Source of the DNA: Deltaproteobacteria bacterium | GTDB lineage: Bacteria; Myxococcota_A; Polyangia; GCA-2747355; JADLHG01 | Assembly (NCBI GenBank): GCA_020848905.1 | Contig: JADLHG010000057.1 | Span: 62,001-126,000, forward strand | Direction: 5' to 3' | DNA length: 64,000 bases | Shown: positions 23,786-30,885 of the stretch, in pieces | Layout: the number at the start of each line of letters is the position of its first letter | Numbering within the stretch: the stretch's first letter is position 1 | The notes under the pieces: generated by a model | Seen by the model: only the letters and a program-made list of their open reading frames with translations | Told to the model about the DNA's origin: nothing | The model's database searches: none | Made by a program: the position numbers and the translations under genes

Positions 23786-25378
23786 CTACTTCTTGCGGCC
23801 GCGCTTCCGGGCGTCCTTGGACTGCTTCCGCTTGCGCTTGGCCTTGGCCCGGTCGGCGGAGGTCTTCGGCGGTTTGAAGCGATGTTTGGGCTCCTCCGGC
23901 GGCTGCAGGCCGGTGACCTCCATCAGCTTCGACATGTCCATGCCGGCGAGCTGCTTCATCTGCGAGAGCTGCTTGAGGCCGGGGATCTTCCCGAGGAGCC
24001 CAGACGAGGCGCCGAGCTGAAGCATCATGTGCTTCATCATGGCGAACTTGTTGATGAGCTCCATCACCTCGGTGTCTTTGCGCCCCGAGCCCTTCGCCAC
24101 GCGGCGGATGCGCGACAGGTGGAACTCGTCCCGGCGGAGCTTCCGGCCCTCCTCTTCGATCTCTTCCTCGCCGAGGACGATGAAGAGCTCGGGACGGCTG
24201 CGCTCCTGCTTCGTCATGGAGTTGATCATCGACTGGATCTTAACGAGCTCCTTGTCGTCGAGGACCATTCCGTCGGGCAGGCCGTTCGGGAAGAAGGGCA
24301 GCTTGTCGAAGAGCTCCGCGAGCGAGCCCATCTTCTGGATGGTTTTGATCTGCTCGAGGAAGTCGTGCATGTCGAAGCGCCCGCGGAGCATGCGGACGGC
24401 GTCCTTCTCCGCCTGCTCCGCGTCCACGACGTCTTCGAAGTCCTTCATGAGGCCGACGATGTCGCCCATGCCGAGGATGCGCGAGGCCAGCCCTTCGGGG
24501 CGGAACTCCTCGAGCTTGTCCATCGACTCGCCGATACCGAGGAACTTGATCGGGGTACCGGTGACCTGCTTGATCGACAGCGCCGCCCCGCCGCGAGCGT
24601 CACCGTCCAGCTTGGTGAGGATCACGCCGTCCAGCTCGAGCCGCCCGTGGAAGGACTTGGCCGTGGTCACGGCGTCCTGGCCCATCATGGCGTCGCAGAC
24701 CAGATAGATGTTGGCCGGCCGGGTGCGAAGCTTGATCTCCTCGAGCTCCTGCATCAGCGGCTCGTCGATGGCGAGCCGGCCGGCGGTGTCGAAGAGCACC
24801 ACGTCCCGCCCCTTCTGGCGGGCCCATTCCATGCCGCGCTCGCAGATCCCCGGGGGATCGCCGGACTCCTCCGCGTACACGGGGATGTTCAAGCGCTGGC
24901 CGAGCACCTTGAGCTGTTCGATGGCCGCTGGGCGGTAGACGTCGGCGGCCACGAGGAGCGGTCGCTTGCGCTTCTTCTCGAGATAGCGTGCAAGCTTGCC
25001 GGTGGTGGTCGTCTTGCCCGAACCCTGCAGGCCCACCATCATGATCCCGGTGGGGCCCTTCTTGGCGTAGCTGATGGCCGTGTCCACCGGTCCCATCAGG
25101 AAGGCCAGCTCGTCCTGGCAGATCTTGACGAAGTGCTCGCTCGGGCTGACCTTGACCTTCTGGCCCTTGGCCCGGGCGATGAGCTTGACCTTCTGACCGA
25201 GGGCCTTCTCCTTGACCCGGCCCAGGAACTCCTTGGTCACCTTGAACTCGACGTCGGCCTCGAGGAGGGACATGCGCACGTCCCGGAGGGCTTCGTCGAT
25301 GTTCTGGTCGTTGAGCTCGGCTACGCCGGCCAATCGGTCTCGAGCTGCGCGGAATCCCTTGCTTAGCGTCTCAAACAT
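23786..25378 (-). CDS. ffh: Signal recognition particle GTPase (SRP54/Ffh)
   Basis: 530 residues: N domain about 1-95, G domain about 96-295 (GLQGSGKTTTTGKLA, DTAGRL, TKLDGDARGG, GIGESMDKLEEF) and Met-rich M domain about 330-490, ending in a Lys/Arg-rich tail. It binds 4.5S RNA and signal peptides and delivers ribosomes to FtsY. Odd point: between SMTKQERSRPE and the RNA-binding SRIRRVAKGSG there is an acidic insertion of roughly 20 residues (LFIVLGEEEIEEEGRK onwards) absent from E. coli Ffh. The 4.5S RNA gene is not in the window. The start lies only about 4 nt from the predicted transcription start. Confidence 0.97.
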   Translation of the reverse strand: MFETLSKGFRAARDRLAGVAELNDQNIDEALRDVRMSLLEADVEFKVTKEFLGRVKEKALGQKVKLIARAKGQKVKVSPSEHFVKICQDELAFLMGPVDTAISYAKKGPTGIMMVGLQGSGKTTTTGKLARYLEKKRKRPLLVAADVYRPAAIEQLKVLGQRLNIPVYAEESGDPPGICERGMEWARQKGRDVVLFDTAGRLAIDEPLMQELEEIKLRTRPANIYLVCDAMMGQDAVTTAKSFHGRLELDGVILTKLDGDARGGAALSIKQVTGTPIKFLGIGESMDKLEEFRPEGLASRILGMGDIVGLMKDFEDVVDAEQAEKDAVRMLRGRFDMHDFLEQIKTIQKMGSLAELFDKLPFFPNGLPDGMVLDDKELVKIQSMINSMTKQERSRPELFIVLGEEEIEEEGRKLRRDEFHLSRIRRVAKGSGRKDTEVMELINKFAMMKHMMLQLGASSGLLGKIPGLKQLSQMKQLAGMDMSKLMEVTGLQPPEEPKHRFKPPKTSADRAKAKRKRKQSKDARKRGRKK

Positions 25379-25388
25379 AGGCGAGGGG

Positions 25389-25418
25389 TTGATAGCACAC
25401 GGCTCCGTCCCCTCACAA
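25389..25418 (-). promoter_or_regulatory. Promoter candidate for ffh
   Basis: On the minus strand TTGTGA (25418-25413), 18 bp, TATCAA (25394-25389). The predicted start is near 25382, leaving a leader of only about 4 nt before ATG 25378. Confidence 0.4.
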
Positions 25419-25578
25419 GACCTCTCCGGCGACGGGCGAGTGGGGAAGGGGCTCGGGCGCGGCGCGGCGCGCGGTGTGAGGCCCCGACGGTGACGCTCAA
25501 CCCCAGCGGCTGGCTACGACGCCGACCAGCCCCCGCGGGCCCACCGCGGGCAAATCCGAGAGGATTGCGCGGGATCCA

Positions 25579-25610
25579 GACCGGCCATCGGCGCGCGCCG
25601 ATGGCCGGTC
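25579..25610. repeat. Perfect 32-bp palindrome
   Basis: The half GACCGGCCATCGGCGC is followed at once by its exact reverse complement, so all 32 bases are self-complementary. A further 3-4 bp (CCA/TGG) could pair across a one-base bulge. It lies in the 289-bp gap between the divergent ffh and 25668 genes, 57 bp before the 25668 start codon. It is not followed by a T-run and sits between divergent starts, so it is not a conventional terminator. Possible roles: leader hairpin, dimeric protein site or REP-like element. Confidence 0.9.
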
Positions 25611-25667
25611 CTGGCTCGAGCGTTGCACTGCCGCCGGGCGTTCGACCCAGTTCAGGAGGAGATCGTG

Positions 25668-26870
25668 ATGCGGACACACGAGGTGCGGCGTCGAGCTGGC
25701 GGCGTAGGGCCGCGCACCGTGCTCATGGTGCTGGTCGCGCTGGGGGGCGTTCCCGCCCCGGCCGCCGCGAAGGAGAATAATCGACCCTCCGTGTGGCAGG
25801 CCGGCCTGCAGCCGGCTCGCGCTGAAGACGCGGAGAACCGGGGCTTGCTCCGGCGCCCCGTCGTCGCTCCGATCACCGAGGTCGGGCGTGGAAGCCGGCG
25901 GAGCTACCTGGTGCAGCTTCGCCGAGGCTTGAAGCAAGCTCGCGCTACCATTGAGAAGGTCGTGGCGAAGCAGAAGACGCTGCCGGAGCAAGAGGCAACC
26001 CGGGCGGCACTCACCGTGGCCCTGAGAAACGTGTTGACCCGGGGCGTGTTGGTTACCGACGCTCAGAAGCCTTTCTACGGCGACCCGTTGGAGAAGCTCC
26101 TCTTCAACGCCGACCTGTCGCGCGCCCTCGAGCTGCGCAACGAGCAGAAGGTCACCTACCGGAGCGACCAGCGGTCGGTGCGTGAGCTCGTCTCGCGGGA
26201 CCTGGTCGCGATCGACGCCGCGTCCAAGAACCTGGTGCAGCAGGACGGCGTTCGGGCGGCCATGACGGCCATCGCCGCCGTGGAAGACGCGTGGGAGCGT
26301 CAAGGCCTGAACCGCCTGCCGCCCACGCAAGCGGAGCGAGCCGCCTACGCCAGGCGCGTGGCGAAGGTGAAGGGGGCGCTGACCTTCGAGGCGGCCTACC
26401 AGTGGCTCGTTCGCAGCGTGTCCGACGCGAAGATGCGGTCTAACGGAGATACTCGGCGCTTGCTGCGCTACTCCGTGCTCGGCGATCAGAGGCAGCGCCT
26501 CTTCGCGACGCTCGCGCGGGCGGTCTCGAGCAAGAAGGAGACGGCGATCGACGCCGTGGAGCGCTTTCTCTCCAACCCGACGGGCCGGAACCAGGAGCAC
26601 GCGTACCAGGCCCTCAGGGCGTTCTCGCGCCGGGCCATCGTCGTGGTCGGGATAGGCGAGCACGCGCGCTGGGACTCTGTGCTGTCGCGTCAGGAGGCGG
26701 CCGCGTATGAGACCTTGCATCAGACCGCCAGGGCGTGGGAGCGGAGCGCCAGCGACGTCCAGAGTAGGTTGCTCAAGGTGGATGTGCGCGGCCTCAAAGG
26801 CGCTGCGTTCCACGTCGAGGCCCTCCGGCGGGCGGTACGGGACCTTCGGAACCTCGCCATCGCCCTCTAG
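25668..26870 (+). CDS. Exported protein of unknown function
   Basis: 400 residues. The ATG at 25668 is favoured by AGGAGGAG 7 nt upstream and by the signal peptide that follows (VLMVLVALGGVPAPAAA). The mature protein looks almost wholly alpha-helical, Arg/Ala-rich and without Cys; I recognise no family. The upstream leader may contain the 32-bp palindrome. The CBM9-like gene lies 96 bp downstream on the same strand, so co-expression is possible. Confidence 0.6.
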   Translation: MRTHEVRRRAGGVGPRTVLMVLVALGGVPAPAAAKENNRPSVWQAGLQPARAEDAENRGLLRRPVVAPITEVGRGSRRSYLVQLRRGLKQARATIEKVVAKQKTLPEQEATRAALTVALRNVLTRGVLVTDAQKPFYGDPLEKLLFNADLSRALELRNEQKVTYRSDQRSVRELVSRDLVAIDAASKNLVQQDGVRAAMTAIAAVEDAWERQGLNRLPPTQAERAAYARRVAKVKGALTFEAAYQWLVRSVSDAKMRSNGDTRRLLRYSVLGDQRQRLFATLARAVSSKKETAIDAVERFLSNPTGRNQEHAYQALRAFSRRAIVVVGIGEHARWDSVLSRQEAAAYETLHQTARAWERSASDVQSRLLKVDVRGLKGAAFHVEALRRAVRDLRNLAIAL

Positions 26871-26966
26871 CCGACGCGCCGCCGCGCGGAGTCACGGGGG
26901 TGTCGGACCCGGTGCGGGCCTCCGGGGCTCGACGGCCTCCCGCGGGACCGGGTAATCTTCGACCCC

Positions 26967-28178
26967 ATGCGGAGCCGCGTCGTCGTCCGGTGGTTGTTTC
27001 TCGTGTGCGCCCTCCCGGGGGTGGCGCGGGCCAAAGAGGTCCCCTGCGCCCCCGTCGAGCGCGGGGTCATCCAGCTCGATGGGCTCCTCGGGGACTGGCA
27101 GGATGTCCCGCCGGTCAAGGTGGACGACGCGAGCCAGGTGCGGAGCGGCCGAGCGGCTTGGTCAGGTCCGTCCGACCTCTCCTTCGCCGTCTACTGCAAC
27201 CACGACGCGAAGGCTCTGTTCCTGGCCCTTGCCGTGAAGGACGAGCTCTTCGTGCGGACGCAAGCGGCCAAGCTGGACGATCACGTCGTGGTTCGTCTCG
27301 GGGGGCGCCGGCTGGTGGTCTTCCCCGGCGACCTGCGCAAGATCCGCGCGCGCGTTCACTGGCAGGGGAGCAAGAAGCCGGCGAAGGGGGTGGCCATGGT
27401 CGAGGCGATGCAGCCCATGGGCTACAGCCTGGAGCTCAAGATCCCGCTCGCGCAGGTGCCGGGGTATCGCCCAGGGATCCCTTCCGTGCCGGGCGGGGTG
27501 AGCGTGGTGGATTCGGACTCCCGGGTGAAGAAGGACCTGACCAGCGTCCATACGACGGAGCCGGGGCGCTTCGTCTTCGCCCAGCAAAAGTCGGACCTCG
27601 CCGGCTTTCTCAAGGACAAGGGGTATCGCGAGAGTCAGATCCGGCAGCGGTTCACGGTGGACGTGGCCGGGGATCGCCGCCTCGAACAGGTGATTCTCGT
27701 CGGGAACACGGTGGGGATCCTCGGCGACGGGCTCCCCGGCGGGGCGTACCTCTACCTAGACCTCGCCGTGCAGAGCCCGAAGGACATCTCGTCGGTGAAG
27801 CTCCTGGACCTGAACGGGGACGGCAAGGCCGAGGTGGTTACGCGCCACACGGAGACGGGGGCCTCGGGCAAGCGCGAGCTCCTCTCGGTCTTTCGCTTCG
27901 ACGTGACCGGCAAATTCGTCCGTCCGCTCACGCACGAGGTGTCCAAGGTGCAAGGGGAGCGCTGGCTGACCAACCGCGTGACCTTCAAGGCGCGCGCGCG
28001 GCGGGGAAAGACGCCGGGTGGCATCGACGTCGTGATCGACCAGCCCAAGGCGAAGGGCTTTACCGCGGAGACCTTCAAGGAGACCCCCGCCACGGATTGC
28101 CAATCCGTCCTCCTCCCCTGGGGCGAGGAGAAGAAGCGCGTCTTCCGCTTCGAGGGGGACGAGTACCAGCAGCTCTGA
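26967..28178 (+). CDS. Exported CBM9-like / FG-GAP-like protein
   Basis: 403 residues with a signal peptide (VVVRWLFLVCALPGVARA). Residues 33-185 (IQLDGLLGDWQDVPPV, ALFLALAVKDELF, GYSLELKIPLAQVPG) match the carbohydrate-binding module 9-like fold, which often carries a sugar ligand. The C-terminal half has SSVKLLDLNGDGKAEVVTR, a calcium-binding FG-GAP/EF-like loop. No catalytic site is seen. It probably binds polysaccharide in the periplasm or outside. Confidence 0.65.
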   Translation: MRSRVVVRWLFLVCALPGVARAKEVPCAPVERGVIQLDGLLGDWQDVPPVKVDDASQVRSGRAAWSGPSDLSFAVYCNHDAKALFLALAVKDELFVRTQAAKLDDHVVVRLGGRRLVVFPGDLRKIRARVHWQGSKKPAKGVAMVEAMQPMGYSLELKIPLAQVPGYRPGIPSVPGGVSVVDSDSRVKKDLTSVHTTEPGRFVFAQQKSDLAGFLKDKGYRESQIRQRFTVDVAGDRRLEQVILVGNTVGILGDGLPGGAYLYLDLAVQSPKDISSVKLLDLNGDGKAEVVTRHTETGASGKRELLSVFRFDVTGKFVRPLTHEVSKVQGERWLTNRVTFKARARRGKTPGGIDVVIDQPKAKGFTAETFKETPATDCQSVLLPWGEEKKRVFRFEGDEYQQL

Positions 28179-28218
28179 TGGAGGGTGGTTCGAGGGGCGC
28201 GGGCCTGGCGGCCGGCTG

Positions 28219-30576
28219 TTACGGCAGCGAGATCGAGTCGGGGCTGATCTGCTTCTTCCAGCGCTTGTACGAGGCGATCACCTCGCTGCCCTTCTCGAAC
28301 TTGACGCTCAGGAAGGCGAGCGAGTTGGCCGACGCGCGGTAGTCGAACCCGTTCGTCCGGCTCCTCGGGAGCTGGACCCCGTCGAGCGCGACCGCCAGCG
28401 AGGCCGAGATCGGCACGTACTCGAGCACCACGGGCGACGCGGCGCCCACGATGTTGTCCACGATCTGCTGCAGCGTGTTCCCCAGGTCCTTCTGGCACAC
28501 GTCGCCGAAGACGCCGCCCGTGGACTGCTGCAGGTCCTTGTAGCCGTGCGCGACGTCCGCGCCGCAGGAGTTGTTGCAGGCCCCGCCGATGACGTGGACG
28601 ATCGCCGCCGCCTCGGGCTCGGTGATACCGCTCAGGTAGTCGAGGTACTGCTTCATCCCGGTGTTCAGCTTGTCCTGCGCCGAGGCGCCGAGGTTGCAGG
28701 TCTTGTAGTACGAGGAGAGCGAGCTCGAGAACTCCTCGGGCACCTCGTCGGTGGCGATGATGACCACCAGCTTGGCCTCGGGCCGAACCTTGGTCGGGTC
28801 GTTCGAGGCGCGCGGCAGGTGCTTCTTGACCGCCTCCATCGCGTTCGTCAGCCCGTACTCCGACCCCCCCTCGTACCCCGGCGGGTTCTTGATGCAGGAG
28901 CCGAAGGTGGTCTGCTCGGTCGGCAGCAGGAACCGGTCCTCGCCCCCCATGTGGTTCGAATCGGTGGAGGACTCGGAGCAGAACTTTCCCACCGCCGACT
29001 TGTAGCTCCCGGTGGGGGAGCAAACGTTCGTGACTCCCATGCGGAAGTCGAGGCCCGAGGCCAGGGCGCGCGAGAAGAAGTTGTTCGCGTTGTTCGTGAT
29101 GTCGTCGCGGTTGTCGCTCATGGAGCCCGATTCGTCGATCACCCAGATGACGTCCGCCACGGGAAGGCTCGTGATGGTCGCCACGTCGCATTCGTCGTCG
29201 ATCGCGTCGGTGTAGGTCGCGACTCCCGTGCCGTTCGAGAGGTCGTCCACGATGAAGCCGGTGGGCCGCGCGGGGTCCTGGTAGTTGTCCCGGCCGGCGA
29301 TGGCGCCCATCACGACGAGCCGCCACTTGGCCTTGTCGCCGTCGTCAATGGGCATCCCCTTCTCGTCGAGGACGAGCTTCTTGGTCTCGTCGCGCTTGAA
29401 GGCGAAGCGGCGTACCGCGATGAGGCGCATCACGAAGTCGCTGTGGCTCGAGCCGAAGGGGGTCGGCAGGTTCGACAGGTTGGCCATCGGCTTGCCGAGC
29501 AGCGAGCCGATCACCTCATTGCGCACCGTGGAGACGTTGGAAGCCGAGGTGAGCTTGATGTCGACGATCGCCCCCTCCACCGACTGGAAGCGGTCGTGCG
29601 TCCGCCGCTCGACGCCCGTGGAGCGGACGCTCACGGCCCCCTTGCCGCCGGGGGTCTTGGAGGCGATGGAGCTCAGGATCTCCTTCATCTCGTCCTGAAC
29701 CTTGTCCTTGGTCGTATCGCGCGTGATGACGAATCCGGCGACCTCACCCTGCGGGCTCTCTTCGTTCACCACCGCGGCGCTGTCCTTGGGGCCGGCCTCG
29801 GTGATCTTGATCAGGCCGAACTTCGCTGTCTTCTCGAACGCGATATGCCAGTCTCCGTCCTTGTTGCGCTCGTTCTTCACCGGGCGACGCCCCTTGGTGC
29901 TGCTCTCCGTGGCGTCGCGACAGATGAAGTTGCCGCGCTCGTTGTCCAGCTTGCCGTCCCCGAAGGTGTCCTTCATGAGAGCGTTCGTCTCGCCGTTCGA
30001 ACAGGCGAAGCCCACGGCCGGGGTGCACTTGCCCTTCTCGCAGGTCTGGCCGGGGCCGCAGCCGTCCTTGGTGAGCACGCAGCCCTTGAGCTGGCCGCCG
30101 ACCGGCTTGTTGCACGAGGTGATGCAGCAGCCGAGGAGTCCGTCGCCGTTCGCGTCCTCGTCCTTGTCGAGCACGCCGTCTCCGTCGGAGTCCACGTCGA
30201 GGTAGTCCGGCACTCCGTCGCTGTCGGTGTCGCAGGGCCAACCCTTCTTCGCCCCCTTCGCCCCCTTGCACTTGGTCTTGTCGGCCGCGTCTTGCAGCCC
30301 CTTCTCCACCACGTCCCCGACGCCGTCCCCGTCGGAGTCGAAGTCCTGCCAGTCGGCGATGCCGTCGCGGTCGCTGTCGCGGGCCTGCAGGCAGCCCTCC
30401 TCCCCGTTCGCGACGCCGTCGCTGTCCGCGTCGCCGTTCGGGTCGGTGCAGGTCGCCGCACCATCCACGAACCCTTCTCCGACGCCCGCGTCGGAGGGAC
30501 CGATCGCCGGATCGGCGCAGCCCGCGGACCAGAGGGCGGCGGCCAGCAAGGGGGAGAGCAACCTGGAATGACGCAT
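28219..30576 (-). CDS. VWA-domain lipoprotein with thrombospondin type-3 repeats
   Basis: 785 residues; ATG 30576 is preceded by GGAGGAG and starts a lipoprotein signal (LLSPLLAAALWSAGC). Residues about 45-145 are Asp-rich TSP3 calcium loops (DSDRDGIADWQDFDSDGDG). A Cys-rich patch follows near 150-190 (CGPGQTCEKGKC, EGF-like). A VWA domain begins about 480 with the MIDAS motif WVIDESGSMSDN. Such proteins are surface or outer-membrane calcium-dependent adhesins or scaffolds in myxobacteria. An inverted repeat lies 23 bp upstream of the start codon. Confidence 0.82.
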   Translation of the reverse strand: MRHSRLLSPLLAAALWSAGCADPAIGPSDAGVGEGFVDGAATCTDPNGDADSDGVANGEEGCLQARDSDRDGIADWQDFDSDGDGVGDVVEKGLQDAADKTKCKGAKGAKKGWPCDTDSDGVPDYLDVDSDGDGVLDKDEDANGDGLLGCCITSCNKPVGGQLKGCVLTKDGCGPGQTCEKGKCTPAVGFACSNGETNALMKDTFGDGKLDNERGNFICRDATESSTKGRRPVKNERNKDGDWHIAFEKTAKFGLIKITEAGPKDSAAVVNEESPQGEVAGFVITRDTTKDKVQDEMKEILSSIASKTPGGKGAVSVRSTGVERRTHDRFQSVEGAIVDIKLTSASNVSTVRNEVIGSLLGKPMANLSNLPTPFGSSHSDFVMRLIAVRRFAFKRDETKKLVLDEKGMPIDDGDKAKWRLVVMGAIAGRDNYQDPARPTGFIVDDLSNGTGVATYTDAIDDECDVATITSLPVADVIWVIDESGSMSDNRDDITNNANNFFSRALASGLDFRMGVTNVCSPTGSYKSAVGKFCSESSTDSNHMGGEDRFLLPTEQTTFGSCIKNPPGYEGGSEYGLTNAMEAVKKHLPRASNDPTKVRPEAKLVVIIATDEVPEEFSSSLSSYYKTCNLGASAQDKLNTGMKQYLDYLSGITEPEAAAIVHVIGGACNNSCGADVAHGYKDLQQSTGGVFGDVCQKDLGNTLQQIVDNIVGAASPVVLEYVPISASLAVALDGVQLPRSRTNGFDYRASANSLAFLSVKFEKGSEVIASYKRWKKQISPDSISLP

Positions 30577-30885
30577 TGGACTCCTCCGTGGCGGTCTTCG
30601 GACGGGACCGTCCGTGCCGCGCGCGAAAAGAAACGAGGACTTCACGTGTGGAAAACGGTGCAAGGCACAGGCCCATTCCCTTAGGCGGGCGCATCCTAGC
30701 CAAGAAGGCGGCGTGTGAAAAAGGGAAAAAGCGTGGGCGTCGACGGATGGGCGATCAGGGACGTCGCCCGGCGAAGCCACCGAGAATCGGAGGCGAAAGC
30801 AAGATCCGCCGACGCGCAGCGCGTCATGCAGCGCAGGCAGCGGCAGGGACCGCGTCGCGATCCCTCACGCCCGCCCGAGTCCGGC
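30577..30885. other. Intergenic region upstream of the VWA lipoprotein (309 bp)
   Basis: Bases 30599-30614 form a 16-bp near-palindrome, CGGACGG-GA-CCGTCCG (7-bp arms), 23 bp from the start codon, a possible operator or leader hairpin. Bases 30811-30825 form GACGCGC-A-GCGCGTC just after the HEAT-gene stop codon, without a T-run. The middle is relatively A-rich (30700-30740). No clear sigma70 promoter and no convincing ORF were found. Confidence 0.5.

Noticed and set aside
30811-30825. GACGCGC-A-GCGCGTC after the HEAT gene as a terminator
   Set aside because: A one-base loop cannot fold fully and no T-run follows.
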